From Halobacteriales archaeon QH_7_66_36 (GTDB taxonomy: Archaea > Halobacteriota > Halobacteria > Halobacteriales > Haloarculaceae): a stretch of DNA of 64,000 bases. How positions within the stretch are numbered: the stretch's first letter is position 1; each line of letters opens with the position of its first letter. Of this stretch, positions 1-7,712 are shown piece after piece. The notes beneath the pieces are model-generated. The model was not told the origin of the DNA and searched no databases. It was given only the letters and a program-made list of their open reading frames with translations. The translations under genes and the position numbers were made by a program. The DNA is taken from contig PXQV01000011.1 of assembly GCA_003021175.1 (NCBI GenBank), positions 1 through 64,000 on the forward strand, in the 5' to 3' direction.

Positions 1-804
1 GCCCAACGTCACGTCGCGACCGTTTCCGAGCCAGCGCGACGGTCGGCCGTCACCCTGCGCTACCTCCTTGGCGGCCGTGGCTGCGTCGGCGACTCCGTGA
101 CGGGCGAGGCGATAGAGCGCGGTCGGCCGGGATCCGTAGTTCTTCGCCAGCCGGTAGGCGAGCGAGTGGTAGCGCCACCCCCACTCCTTGCCGTCACCGC
201 CGTCGGCCAGCACGGACGGCTGTACGTCGGAGCGGTCGGCGCGCTGCGAGACAGCCATCGCCGGCAGCCAGTCGACGGTGAAGTCGAGCGCCGCGAGCCG
301 GTGCGCGGCGTCGCGGGTCCCGCCGACGACGAGATGTTCGTCGAAGCCATCGATGGCCCGCAGCGTCTCTCGCGTGAACGCCATGTTGCCGCCGTTGAGG
401 TAATGGACCATCCGTCCGCCGATGCTCCGCGTCTCCGCCTCCTCGGCGGTCCAGCCGGCGTCGAGTTGCCGGCGCACCGGTCCCGTGACCGCGTTGGCCG
501 ATCCGAGCGCGTCCGTGAGCGCGTCGAGCCACCCCTCCTCGGCGGCAAGATCCTGCGAGACGAAGGCGACCACGTCAGACCGCGCGCGGTCGAGTCCCGC
601 GTTGCGCGCGACGTTCACGTTCCGGTCGTCGAGTTCGACGAGCACGTCCACGTCGTCCCGGTCACGACACATTCCCGAGGTGCCGTCTGCCGACGGGCCG
701 TTGGCGACGAGTATCTCGGCCGGTGCCTCCGCCGCGAGCGCGTCGAGACACGACGCGAGACGCTCGCGACTGTTCAGGGTCGGCACCACGACCGAGACAT
801 CCAT
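1..804 (-). CDS. Family 2 glycosyltransferase, C-terminus cut by window edge
   Basis: This is the first 268 codons of a GT-A glycosyltransferase; the frame is still open at base 1. Translation from the ATG at 804 begins MDVSVVVPTLNSRERL, the usual nucleotide-sugar entry strand of GT2 enzymes. It continues with DDRNVNVARNAGLDRA and an FVSQD segment at the place where GT2 proteins carry the metal-binding acidic motif. A later NGGNMAFTRETLRAIDGFDE stretch matches the acceptor-side signature of the family. It probably transfers a sugar from an activated donor to a lipid or glycan at the cytoplasmic membrane; donor and acceptor cannot be read. It is the last of four genes in a row on the minus strand. 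Confidence 0.85.
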   Translation of the reverse strand, partial: MDVSVVVPTLNSRERLASCLDALAAEAPAEILVANGPSADGTSGMCRDRDDVDVLVELDDRNVNVARNAGLDRARSDVVAFVSQDLAAEEGWLDALTDALGSANAVTGPVRRQLDAGWTAEEAETRSIGGRMVHYLNGGNMAFTRETLRAIDGFDEHLVVGGTRDAAHRLAALDFTVDWLPAMAVSQRADRSDVQPSVLADGGDGKEWGWRYHSLAYRLAKNYGSRPTALYRLARHGVADAATAAKEVAQGDGRPSRWLGNGRDVTLG

Positions 805-950
805 ATCGGTAGATAGCCCTCCCCAGCCGTAAAAACACGCCGATGCGACGCGTTCCGGCGAACGGAGCGCCCGAGGTCACGCGTGTGAGCCGTTCACAAC
901 CCGATCCGCGATTACGATGCCAACCCGCCCGTGTACGCCACCGGTATGGG

Positions 951-1658
951 TCAGGCTATCCGCGCGTCCCAGTAGGAGACGGACGCGAGCGGCCGGCCGA
1001 GCGGCGTTCGCCCGACGGCCGCGTCGACGGTCCGGAACGGCTTCGCGATCTCGTTCGGTATCTTCCGGTAGAAGCCGTACGGCAGCACAAAGTCGTGTTC
1101 CGACCCCTCCAGCTGGAGGCCGGCTCCGTCGAGGAGCCGGTACACCTCGCGCTCGGAGTAGAGTCGCGACCCCATCGGGAGCAGGGCGTTGTACAGCGAC
1201 CGCATCGAGTAGCGGTTGAACGTGTCGAAGAACACCTGCGACTCCGCGACGCGGGCCATCTCGCCGAGAAAGGAGGCGGGCGTGTCCGCGAGATGGAAGA
1301 ACCGCATCGCGAAGACGGCGTCGAAGTAATCGTCCGGAAACGGGAGTCGCGCGGCGTCGCCGCGCATGTATTCGAGGTGGTCGTCGACCCCGAGTTCGTA
1401 GGCGCGGTCGCGCCCCTGCTGGAGCATCGCCTCGGAGATGTCGATACCGACGATGTCGGCACCTTCCTGTGCCAGTGTCGCGGTGAACCGGCCGGTTCCG
1501 CAGGCGATCTCGAGGATGCGCTTGTCCTCCAGCGGCGCGAGCGCGCGCAGGACGGCCGCCTTCTCCCGCTCGTCGATGAGTCGGCCCCCGCCGGAGAACC
1601 GCTTGGCGTCGTACTCCTCGGCGACATCGTCCGCCTGATACCACTCGGCTCCTTTCAC
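951..1658 (-). CDS. Class I SAM-dependent methyltransferase
   Basis: A 235-residue Rossmann-fold methyltransferase. Motif I, ILEIACGTGRF, lies at about residues 48-58 and binds S-adenosylmethionine. The acidic strand-2 motif GIDIS follows at about 71-75, and a region like motif II with the sequence GDAARLPFPDDYFDAVFA comes next. These features place it with the UbiE/type-11 group that methylates small molecules or lipids. No substrate can be assigned. It sits 61 bp downstream of the MBL-fold hydrolase on the same strand, so the two may be cotranscribed. The ATG at 1658 gives a normal N-terminus for the family. Confidence 0.85.
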   Translation of the reverse strand: MKGAEWYQADDVAEEYDAKRFSGGGRLIDEREKAAVLRALAPLEDKRILEIACGTGRFTATLAQEGADIVGIDISEAMLQQGRDRAYELGVDDHLEYMRGDAARLPFPDDYFDAVFAMRFFHLADTPASFLGEMARVAESQVFFDTFNRYSMRSLYNALLPMGSRLYSEREVYRLLDGAGLQLEGSEHDFVLPYGFYRKIPNEIAKPFRTVDAAVGRTPLGRPLASVSYWDARIA

Positions 1659-1719
1659 TATCGCCGACTGCTGTCCCCGCGTATATGAACGTATTGAAGC
1701 AGCGGCAGCAGCCCCCGAC

Positions 1720-2484
1720 CTACGCCGGCGTGACGCGCTCGCCGTCCCGCGCTACTCGCCCCTCGACGGCCAGCTTCTCGACGTGCGCCTCGACGGTGCC
1801 GACGGCCATCGCCCACACCGCGGAGACGTCCTTCTCGTAGGCGGCCTCCGTCACCTCGTCCAGCGTGCGTGCACCCGCTTCGACGGCCGCGAGGACGCGC
1901 CGCTCGCGGTCGAGACGATGCCGAAGCAACCGCGCACAGGTCGCGCGCGGGTCGTCGATGACCGGCCCGTGACCCGGGAGCAGGCGGTCGGGCCCGAGCG
2001 CGCGGACGCGGCGGAGCGAGGCGAGATACGCCCGCAGGTCACCCTCGGGCGCGGTGACGGCGACGGAGCCGTCCGCGACGGCGAGGTCACCGGTCACGAG
2101 GCCGTCGGCACACCGGAACGCGACGTGTTCGGGCGCGTGGCCCGGCGTGTCGAGCACGGCCAGCGTGTCGGCGACGTGACTTCCGGCTCGGAACGTCTCG
2201 TCCGGCTCGACTCCGGTGGCGTCGGCGAAGGCAGTCGCCCGGCCGGTTCGACAGTACGCCGTCGCGTCGTGTTCGCGGGCGTAGGTGCCGAGGCCGGCGG
2301 CGTGGTCCGGGTGATGGTGGGTGGCGACGACGGCGTCGAGACCGTGTTCGTCGAGCAGCGCGCCGAGATCCGGATGTCGCTCCGGCGCGTCGACGAGGAC
2401 GGCGCGCTCCTCGACGACGAGGTACGCGTTGACGCTCCCGCCCGGGGCGGCGTCGTAGGTGATCGGGACGCGGTGAACGGTCAC
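1720..2484 (-). CDS. MBL-fold metallo-hydrolase
   Basis: A 254-residue metallo-beta-lactamase superfamily hydrolase. The zinc-binding HxHxDH motif is seen as THHHPDH, with H56, H58, D60 and H61. The later ligands are in DTPGHAPEH and the TGDLA aspartate segment. The C-terminal 70 residues, which contain LLRHRLDRERRVLAAVEAG and TLDEVTEAAY, form a small helical, winged-helix-like extension found in LACTB2-type members, which act on thioesters or nucleic acids. The substrate is unknown. The gene begins 25 bp after the winged-helix gene ends on the same strand, suggesting cotranscription. Confidence 0.85.
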   Translation of the reverse strand: MTVHRVPITYDAAPGGSVNAYLVVEERAVLVDAPERHPDLGALLDEHGLDAVVATHHHPDHAAGLGTYAREHDATAYCRTGRATAFADATGVEPDETFRAGSHVADTLAVLDTPGHAPEHVAFRCADGLVTGDLAVADGSVAVTAPEGDLRAYLASLRRVRALGPDRLLPGHGPVIDDPRATCARLLRHRLDRERRVLAAVEAGARTLDEVTEAAYEKDVSAVWAMAVGTVEAHVEKLAVEGRVARDGERVTPA

Positions 2485-2509
2485 GGGTGACCGTAGCCGC
2501 CGCGTCGGC

Positions 2510-2779
2510 TTAGTTGGCGAGGAAGTAGACCTGCTTGCGGGCGTCGTGGAAGCTGTACCGCGACCCGACGAGGCCCTCCTCTTCGAGCCGGTTCAGCGCG
2601 TAGCGGACGGTGCGGTCCGGCAGCAGCGACTCGTCGGCGAGCTGGCCCTGCGAGAGCGGGCTCGACCCTTCGAGCACCTTCGCGACGAGCTTGGCGCTCG
2701 GCGGCAGTTCGCGGAGTTTCTCGCGAAACTCGGGGTCTGACATCGGCTCCTCGGCAACAACCTCCTCGGTCGCGCTCAT
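2510..2779 (-). CDS. Small winged-helix (MarR-like) transcriptional regulator
   Basis: A DNA-binding protein of about 89 residues. After an acidic leader it has a compact winged helix: an LPPSAKLVAKVLE helix, then LSQGQLADESLLPDRTVRYALNRLEEEGLV, which is a typical helix-turn-helix, and a wing ending VYFLAN. I chose the ATG at 2779 (MSATEEVV) over an in-frame start seven codons upstream because it begins at the usual acidic leader. A TATA-like ATTATACT lies on the minus strand at 2852-2859, which would leave a leader of about 45 nt. It heads a run of minus-strand genes and could regulate them; its targets are unknown. Confidence 0.8.
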   Translation of the reverse strand: MSATEEVVAEEPMSDPEFREKLRELPPSAKLVAKVLEGSSPLSQGQLADESLLPDRTVRYALNRLEEEGLVGSRYSFHDARKQVYFLAN

Positions 2780-2917
2780 ACCTGATACTCCCGATGACAC
2801 GTGGTAAGTGTTCCCTACAGTCGGGTCATAACAATACCAACACCCCCAAGAGTATAATGTGTCCTTATATCTACCGTGCTGTCATATATTGCCGCGACCG
2901 GCAGCGGGGCCAAACCA

Positions 2918-2924
2918 CCATTAG
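2918..2924 (+). promoter_or_regulatory. TATA-like box of the PPOX-family gene
   Basis: CCATTAG lies 22-28 nt before the ATG at 2946, the spacing expected for a leaderless haloarchaeal transcript. The same CATTAG core stands at the same distance before trkA. Assigned by position and sequence only. Confidence 0.45.
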
Positions 2925-2945
2925 CTCGGGGCGTGAAGCGCCGAT

Positions 2946-3344
2946 ATGTCCGAGATACCCGCCGAGTTCCACGACCTGTTCGAGAAGCGAACGTTCGCGC
3001 ACGTGTCGACGCTGTTACCCGACGGGTCGCCGCAGGTCACGCCAGTCTGGGTCGACTACGACGAGGCGGCCGGTGACCTGCTCGTCAACACTGCCCATGG
3101 CCGACGCAAGGAGAAGAATCTCCGCGGCGATTCCCGCGTCGCCGTGAGCATGACCGATCCCGACGACGGCTACCGGTTCCTCGCGGTGCGGGGCGAGGCG
3201 ACGCTCACCACCGACGGCGCGGTCGCGCACATCAACGAACTGGCGAGTCGATACATGGGCGTCGACGAGTACCCACACCTCGGCGACGAGGACGGCGAGC
3301 GCGTCATCGTCCGCATCACCCCCGACTCGGTCGCACACTCCTGA
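2946..3344 (+). CDS. PPOX-class F420/flavin-dependent oxidoreductase
   Basis: A 132-residue split-barrel flavin-binding protein of the pyridoxamine-5'-phosphate-oxidase-like family. The opening FHDLFEKRTFAHVSTLLPDG and the following PQVTPVWVDYD are typical of the small F420-dependent PPOX proteins. The GRRKEKNLRGDSRVAVSMTD stretch would contact cofactor phosphate. Such proteins reduce a small organic substrate with F420H2 or FMN in the cytoplasm; the substrate is not predictable here. It lies divergent from the winged-helix gene and is preceded by its own TATA-like box. Confidence 0.8.
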   Translation: MSEIPAEFHDLFEKRTFAHVSTLLPDGSPQVTPVWVDYDEAAGDLLVNTAHGRRKEKNLRGDSRVAVSMTDPDDGYRFLAVRGEATLTTDGAVAHINELASRYMGVDEYPHLGDEDGERVIVRITPDSVAHS

Positions 3345-3431
3345 CCGGCGTTCGCTCACGGCCGCACGACGTGTGAGAGTGCACGGCCGGGTCTGTGGGA
3401 CGACAACGTCCCCCGCCCACAGTGAAAGAAC

Positions 3432-3437
3432 TTTACT
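3432..3437 (+). promoter_or_regulatory. TATA-like box of the TRAM gene
   Basis: TTTACT lies 27-32 nt upstream of the ATG at 3464. The spacing supports that ATG as the true start and a leaderless mRNA. Confidence 0.4.
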
Positions 3438-3463
3438 CCCTCAGAGAGACGTATCGCTCGTCT

Positions 3464-3865
3464 ATGGAGATCTCGGAGAAGCTCCTCTGTCTGTTCAGCG
3501 CGGATATCGAGGCCGAGGGTGATCGCTGCGCCGTGGAGGTGCCGCGTCGCGAAATCGACACCGGGTCCGTCGAGGCCGGCGAGACGTACCGCGTCGCGCT
3601 CATCGCGGCCGACCCCGAGGCAGTCACCGAGGAACAGGGCGGCGAGTCGGCGTCGGCCACCGGCCGCGATGAACCCCAACCGCCGGTCGAACCCGGCGAG
3701 ATCCGCTACGTCGAGGTGGAAGACATCGGCAAACAGGGCGACGGCATCGCCCGCGTCGAGCGGGGCTACGTCATCATCGTCCCCGACACGGAGATCGACG
3801 AACGCGTCAAGATCGAGGTGACCGAGGTGAAGTCGAACTTCGCCGTCGGCGAGGTCATAGAGTAA
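3464..3865 (+). CDS. TRAM domain-containing protein
   Basis: A 133-residue protein. Residues 1-40 (MEISEKLLCLFSADIEAEGD and on) form a beta-rich N-terminal part. A low-complexity linker follows, and the last 60 residues are a TRAM domain containing EIRYVEVEDIGKQGDGIARV and GYVIIVPDTEIDERVKIEV. TRAM is an OB-like RNA-binding fold found in tRNA-modifying enzymes and in small archaeal RNA-binding or RNA-chaperone proteins; here no enzymatic domain is attached. I rejected a frame opening 23 codons upstream because TATA spacing and homology point to the ATG at 3464. Confidence 0.85.
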   Translation: MEISEKLLCLFSADIEAEGDRCAVEVPRREIDTGSVEAGETYRVALIAADPEAVTEEQGGESASATGRDEPQPPVEPGEIRYVEVEDIGKQGDGIARVERGYVIIVPDTEIDERVKIEVTEVKSNFAVGEVIE

Positions 3866-3955
3866 CGAGCGTGACGACATATCTCGGCACGTGGCGACGT
3901 ACCACGGCACCGGCAGGTGACAACGCTCAAACGGCCGGCAGTCCCGGACTCTGTA

Positions 3956-5146
3956 ATGAGCTACACGGTCGGGCTGGTCGGCAAGCCCTCGGTGGGGAAA
4001 TCCACCTTCTTCAACGCCGCGACGATGAACGACGTCCCCGAAGGGGCGTACCCGTTCACGACTATCGATCCCTCCGTCGGCGAGGCGTACGTCCGCGTGG
4101 ACTGTGCAGCCCCGGAGTTCGACACCGAGTGTACGCCGAGCGTCGGCTACTGCGACGACGGCACCCGGTTCGTCCCGGTGAAGCTCGTCGACGTGGCCGG
4201 ACTCATTCCCGGTGCTCACGAGGGGCACGGTCTCGGTAATCAGTTCCTCACCGACCTGAACGGCGCGGACGCGCTGGTGCACGTCGTCGACTTCTCCGGG
4301 GCAACCGACGCCGAGGGCGAGCCGACGGACGATCACGACCCGCGGGACGATATCGACTTCCTCGAAGACGAACTCGACCAGTGGTATCTGGAGATCCTCG
4401 GCAAGGGGCTCGACAAGTACGCCGACGCCTACGACACGGCCGCGACGGACATCGAGGTCGTCCTCGCCGAGCAGATGTCCGCCTTCCGCACGGACAAAGA
4501 CGAGATAAAGCGGCTGATCCGCCGGTGTGACCTCTCCTTCGACCCGGCGACGTGGGACGCCAGCGACGAGTTCACGCTCGCCCGCGAGATTCGCACGGCG
4601 ACGAAGCCGATCCTCGTCGCCGCGAACAAGATGGACACGCCCGCGGCACGGGCCAACTGGGACGAGATCACGACCGATCCGGAGTACGAACATCTCACCT
4701 TCGTCCCGACGAGCGCACACGCGGAGAAGGCGCTCAAGACGGCGAGCGAGACCGGCGTCGTCGACTACACGCCCGGCGACGACGCCTTCGGGATCGTGGG
4801 CGAGGTGTCTGCCGAACAGGAGCGGGGCCTCGCGGCCATCGAGGGGTTTCTCGCCGAGTACGGCGGAAGCGGCGTTCAGACGGCAATCGAGACGGCGCTG
4901 TTCGACGTGCTCGGCGTCTTCCCGGTGTTCCCGGGAAGCGCAGACGGACGGGCCGACCCGGAGGGTGAGTTCCGCGACTGCTTCCTCCTGCCCGACGGCG
5001 CGACCACGGCGGACTTCGCCCACCACATCCACTCGGACATCGGCGACGGACTGCTCCACGGCGTCGACTGTCGTGACGGCCGACAGATTGGTAGTGACCA
5101 CGAACTGACGCCTCGCGACGTGATCGAACTCGTCACGACGGCCTGA
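3956..5146 (+). CDS. ychF: Redox-regulated ATPase/GTPase YchF (OBG family)
   Basis: A 396-residue OBG-family P-loop NTPase, the usual length for archaeal YchF. Visible motifs are the G1 loop GKPSVGKS at residues 9-16, G3 in DVAGLIPGAHEGHGLGNQFL, and NKMD as G4. The helical insertion in mid-protein and the C-terminal TGS domain (about residues 310-396, including HHIHSDIGDGLLHGVDCRDGR) complete the architecture. Members bind ribosomes and favour ATP. The ATG at 3956 is chosen because MSYTVGLVGK is the canonical N-terminus; an upstream in-frame start would add 13 atypical residues. Confidence 0.93.
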   Translation: MSYTVGLVGKPSVGKSTFFNAATMNDVPEGAYPFTTIDPSVGEAYVRVDCAAPEFDTECTPSVGYCDDGTRFVPVKLVDVAGLIPGAHEGHGLGNQFLTDLNGADALVHVVDFSGATDAEGEPTDDHDPRDDIDFLEDELDQWYLEILGKGLDKYADAYDTAATDIEVVLAEQMSAFRTDKDEIKRLIRRCDLSFDPATWDASDEFTLAREIRTATKPILVAANKMDTPAARANWDEITTDPEYEHLTFVPTSAHAEKALKTASETGVVDYTPGDDAFGIVGEVSAEQERGLAAIEGFLAEYGGSGVQTAIETALFDVLGVFPVFPGSADGRADPEGEFRDCFLLPDGATTADFAHHIHSDIGDGLLHGVDCRDGRQIGSDHELTPRDVIELVTTA

Positions 5147-5197
5147 GGCGACTACCGCGGGCGGTGGACTCTTGCGCGCGGCCCACCGAAAGGAAGT

Positions 5198-5395
5198 GTG
5201 GCGGATGAACGCGACCGACCGGATCTGCGTCGCCCGGAGCGGGTCGTTCCGCCCCAGTCGGCGGACATCGCGGCGGAGTTGGCGGTCGGGAACCGACGGC
5301 TGTGTCACTGTCTGAACTGCGGCCGGCAACTCGTCGCTATCAGTCACGGTGAGAGCTGTCTGTTCTGTGGCTCTACCGCCGTCGTCGTGGAGTGA
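5198..5395 (+). CDS. Small zinc-ribbon protein
   Basis: A 65-residue protein starting at GTG. A purine-rich AAAGGAAG lies directly before it and could serve as ribosome-binding site. The C-terminal half has two C-x2-C knuckles: CHCLNCG and, 16 residues on, SCLFCGS, a minimal zinc ribbon. The N-terminal half is charged and probably flexible. Such short zinc proteins are common in haloarchaea and usually have no assigned role. It ends 4 bp from the convergent RAM-domain gene. Confidence 0.65.
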   Translation: MADERDRPDLRRPERVVPPQSADIAAELAVGNRRLCHCLNCGRQLVAISHGESCLFCGSTAVVVE

Positions 5396-5398
5396 CGC

Positions 5399-5629
5399 TC
5401 AGCCGAGACAGACGTACGTCCGTGTGTCGTCGACCCCGTCGATGTCGCGGACGGTTGTCGCGACGGTCGACATCACCTCGCCGACCTCCTCGGCTTCCAC
5501 CTCCGCGATGATGTCGTAGTCGCCGGCGACGACGTGTGCCTCCCCGACATGTGTGACTCCGAGCACCGCGTCGACTAAGTTCGCGGCGTCCCCCGCCCCG
5601 GCGTCGATCATGACGTATGCTCGCACCAT
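5399..5629 (-). CDS. Stand-alone Lrp/AsnC ligand-binding (RAM) domain protein
   Basis: A 76-residue protein made only of the alpha-beta sandwich that forms the effector-binding half of Lrp/AsnC regulators. MVRAYVMIDAG opens it, GDYDIIAEVEAEEVGEVMSTV matches the core, and DDTRTYVCLG is the last strand. There is no helix-turn-helix. Stand-alone RAM proteins bind amino acids or other small ligands as oligomers and may modulate partner proteins. It is divergent from trkA across 79 bp, and a second RAM gene overlaps the end of trkA, so a link to potassium transport control is plausible. Confidence 0.85.
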   Translation of the reverse strand: MVRAYVMIDAGAGDAANLVDAVLGVTHVGEAHVVAGDYDIIAEVEAEEVGEVMSTVATTVRDIDGVDDTRTYVCLG

Positions 5630-5648
5630 ACACGGTGATTCACCGGGT

Positions 5649-5669
5649 CGGGAGAAAAGCCTTCTCCCG
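5649..5669. promoter_or_regulatory. Perfect dyad in the RAM/trkA divergent promoter
   Basis: Arms CGGGAGAA and TTCTCCCG (8 bp each) flank a 5-nt spacer. For the minus-strand RAM gene the dyad covers positions about -20 to -40 and overlaps the T-rich CTTTT that is its best TATA candidate. For trkA it lies just upstream of the CATTAG at 5679-5684, which is 25-30 nt before the ATG. The placement suits an operator; no regulator is identified. Confidence 0.45.
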
Positions 5670-5708
5670 GGGACAAGCCATTAGTTCCCCCTTGCCGTAC
5701 GGGCGTGC

Positions 5709-6395
5709 ATGAGGTTTGTTATCGTGGGTGCAGGCCGGGTCGGCATCCGAACGGCCCGGGTTCTCCGCGAGGAGGGACACGAGATCACGCTCGTCGAACC
5801 GGAGCCGACACGCGTCGACCGCCTCCGCGATGAGGGGTTCGACGTGGCCGCCGGCGACGGCACCAGCGAGTCGACGCTCGCCGAGGCAGGCATCGAGGAG
5901 GCCGACGGCCTCGCCGCGCTCTCGGGCGACTTCGAGGTGAACATCCTCGCGTGTACCATCGCGAAGGGGTACGACTGTCGGACCGTTCTGCGAATCACTC
6001 GCGAGTACCACGAGAGTGCGCTCCGGAAGCACGCCAACGACATCGACGAGATCGTCTTCCCCGAGCGTCTCGGCTCCGTCGTCGCCAAGAACGCGCTCTT
6101 GGGCGGCTCTATCCGTGCCGTCGCGGACATCGCCAGCCATCTACAGGTGATGGAACTCACCGTCGTCGACACCTCGCCGATGCGCGGCTACAGCCTCGCG
6201 GAACTGGAACTCCCCGCCGATTCGCGCGTCCTCGCGTTCGGCAAAGCCGACGGGCCGCTCGGTCTCCCCGACGAGGACCGGTCGCTGCAGGCCGGCGACC
6301 GCGTGGTGGTGCTCGCCGACTACGAACACCTCTCCGAGGTGCGACAGATACTCGTCGGGGACGACACGCCCCTCGCCGCGGGTGGTCGGGCGTGA
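5709..6395 (+). CDS. trkA: TrkA family potassium-uptake regulatory protein
   Basis: A 228-residue cytoplasmic regulator of Trk/Ktr-type potassium channels. Residues 1-120 are an RCK/TrkA-N Rossmann domain with the nucleotide-binding VIVGAGRVG near residues 4-12 and an acidic strand-2 end, TLVEPE. Residues about 140-220 are a TrkA-C domain that contains VMELTVVDTSPMRGYSLAEL. The membrane subunit is not in the window. The stop overlaps the GTG of the next RAM gene (GTGA), so the two are translationally coupled. Confidence 0.92.
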   Translation: MRFVIVGAGRVGIRTARVLREEGHEITLVEPEPTRVDRLRDEGFDVAAGDGTSESTLAEAGIEEADGLAALSGDFEVNILACTIAKGYDCRTVLRITREYHESALRKHANDIDEIVFPERLGSVVAKNALLGGSIRAVADIASHLQVMELTVVDTSPMRGYSLAELELPADSRVLAFGKADGPLGLPDEDRSLQAGDRVVVLADYEHLSEVRQILVGDDTPLAAGGRA

Positions 6396-6625
6396 GCGTC
6401 ACCGCGTACGTCATGGTGAAGGCCCACACCGGCGACGCCGACCGGATCCGCGAGGACATCCGCGCGCTCGCGGGCGTCGAGACGGTGGACATCGTCGCCG
6501 GCGACATGGACCTCGTCGCGAAGGTAGGCGTCGACAGTCCGGGGAAAGTTCGCGAGATTGCCGCCACGGCCGTCCGCAGTCTCGACGGCGTCGAGGACAC
6601 CCAGACGTACATCGCGATGAACTGA
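6392..6625 (+). CDS. Second stand-alone RAM (AsnC ligand-binding) domain protein
   Basis: A 77-residue RAM-domain protein. It starts at GTG 6392, which overlaps the trkA stop by 4 nt; longer open frames upstream in the same phase run through trkA and are not real. The sequence MSVTAYVMVKAHTGDADRI begins the fold, GDMDLVAKVGVDSPGKVREI forms its middle and TQTYIAMN ends it. It resembles the RAM protein encoded on the other side of trkA in length and layout. Coupling to trkA suggests that it works with TrkA, perhaps as a ligand sensor. That role is inferred from gene order alone. Confidence 0.85.
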   Translation: MSVTAYVMVKAHTGDADRIREDIRALAGVETVDIVAGDMDLVAKVGVDSPGKVREIAATAVRSLDGVEDTQTYIAMN

Positions 6626-6653
6626 GACGCTCACGCTCCCGTCACACACCCGA

Positions 6654-7619
6654 TCAGAGCGGTCTGTGCCGTCCCATCGCGTCCAGCGTGCCCGGTTCGG
6701 TCGCGTTCGCGGCGGCCCGGTCCACCCACTCTGGCCGCGAGACTGTCGTCGCTCCGCGCCGGTCGTAGGTGAGTTGGAACCGAACGTCCAGCGCCGTGGA
6801 ACGGTTCACCAGCGTGTAGTTCGCCTCCAGTCCGGCGAGGCGACCCTCCTGATCGAACAGGACGACGGCGGTGTAGCTTCGGACGTGACGCGGGGCGACC
6901 GGCCCGCCGACCGGATTCGGCACCGCTGTCGCCGGTGGTCCGCTGGCGACGACGCGATAGTACTGCTCCCCGTTGACGGTCGTCGTGCCGGCGACGCGCG
7001 TCGTCGGCGTCGCCAGTAGGTCGGCCAGCCGCTGGCCGCGCAACGCACCGGGGTCGGGCACGCGAGGCGGGTACGGCGGATTTCCGACGAGCGTCCAGTA
7101 TCTCGCCGTTCCGTCGGCACTGTACGCTGCCACGTACCGACCGCTCGTGTTCGCGTACATCGAGAGCACGCGCCGGCGGTCGGTGTCGTTCGCCGGCTCG
7201 ACCGCCGCGTCCAACGTGTAGCGGCGCTCGCCGACCGCGATGTCGATGTCGCGCTGGTTCCAGCCACTCGTCGCGTTCGCCGGTCGCCAGTACAGATCCG
7301 CCCAGACGGTGTACTGCGCCCCGAGCGTCTGGTCGTGGTGGGCCACCACCGCGGCGGGGTCGGTGATGCCGTCGCCGCTCACGCCGGGAACCGTCGCCAC
7401 GCCGGGCGCGGCGGTGGTCGTGACGCTCGGGACCGGGGCCGGCGTCGCCGTCGACGCGGCCGCGTCGTCCGACGGCCGGGACGCGTCGGAACCAGTCCAC
7501 GCGAGGCCGCCCGCCGCCGCCGCGAGCAAGACGACCGCGACTGCCCCAGCGCGCCACGCCACGCGGCCCGCTGTCGTCGCCGAGCCGAGTCGGGCGACGA
7601 CCGACGAGAGCGAACGCAT
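6654..7619 (-). CDS. Membrane-anchored extracellular protein, LolA/DUF7537-like
   Basis: A 321-residue protein of unknown function. After a short basic start comes one hydrophobic helix (AVAVVLLAAAAGGLAW, about residues 28-43), then a Ser/Asp/Ala-rich linker. The rest is a beta-rich extracellular domain with repeated short strands such as YTLDAAVEPANDTDRR, TVNGEQYYRVVASG and SYTAVVLFDQEGRLAGLEANY. The layout resembles haloarchaeal proteins with a LolA/LppX-like half barrel. No lipobox cysteine is present, so it is probably held by the uncleaved helix or secreted. ATG 7619 was chosen; ATG 7649 is also possible. It is divergent from folCP. Confidence 0.6.
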   Translation of the reverse strand: MRSLSSVVARLGSATTAGRVAWRAGAVAVVLLAAAAGGLAWTGSDASRPSDDAAASTATPAPVPSVTTTAAPGVATVPGVSGDGITDPAAVVAHHDQTLGAQYTVWADLYWRPANATSGWNQRDIDIAVGERRYTLDAAVEPANDTDRRRVLSMYANTSGRYVAAYSADGTARYWTLVGNPPYPPRVPDPGALRGQRLADLLATPTTRVAGTTTVNGEQYYRVVASGPPATAVPNPVGGPVAPRHVRSYTAVVLFDQEGRLAGLEANYTLVNRSTALDVRFQLTYDRRGATTVSRPEWVDRAAANATEPGTLDAMGRHRPL

Positions 7620-7712
7620 GCTGATTGGTCTCACGGCCCGAGGTCGCATAGTGTATCCGGTGGACACTCGCGGCTCCGACACTCCTAAGCGCGCGCCGGA
7701 GCGAACGAGAGT

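Noticed and set aside
3356-5347. 663-residue minus-strand frame opposite ychF and the TRAM gene
   Set aside because: It is antisense to two clear genes. The amino acid pattern (Val/Arg/Asp-rich) is the usual shadow of a GC-rich haloarchaeal gene. The same holds for 14350-16176, 7890-9569 and 44725-46527 on the minus strand.
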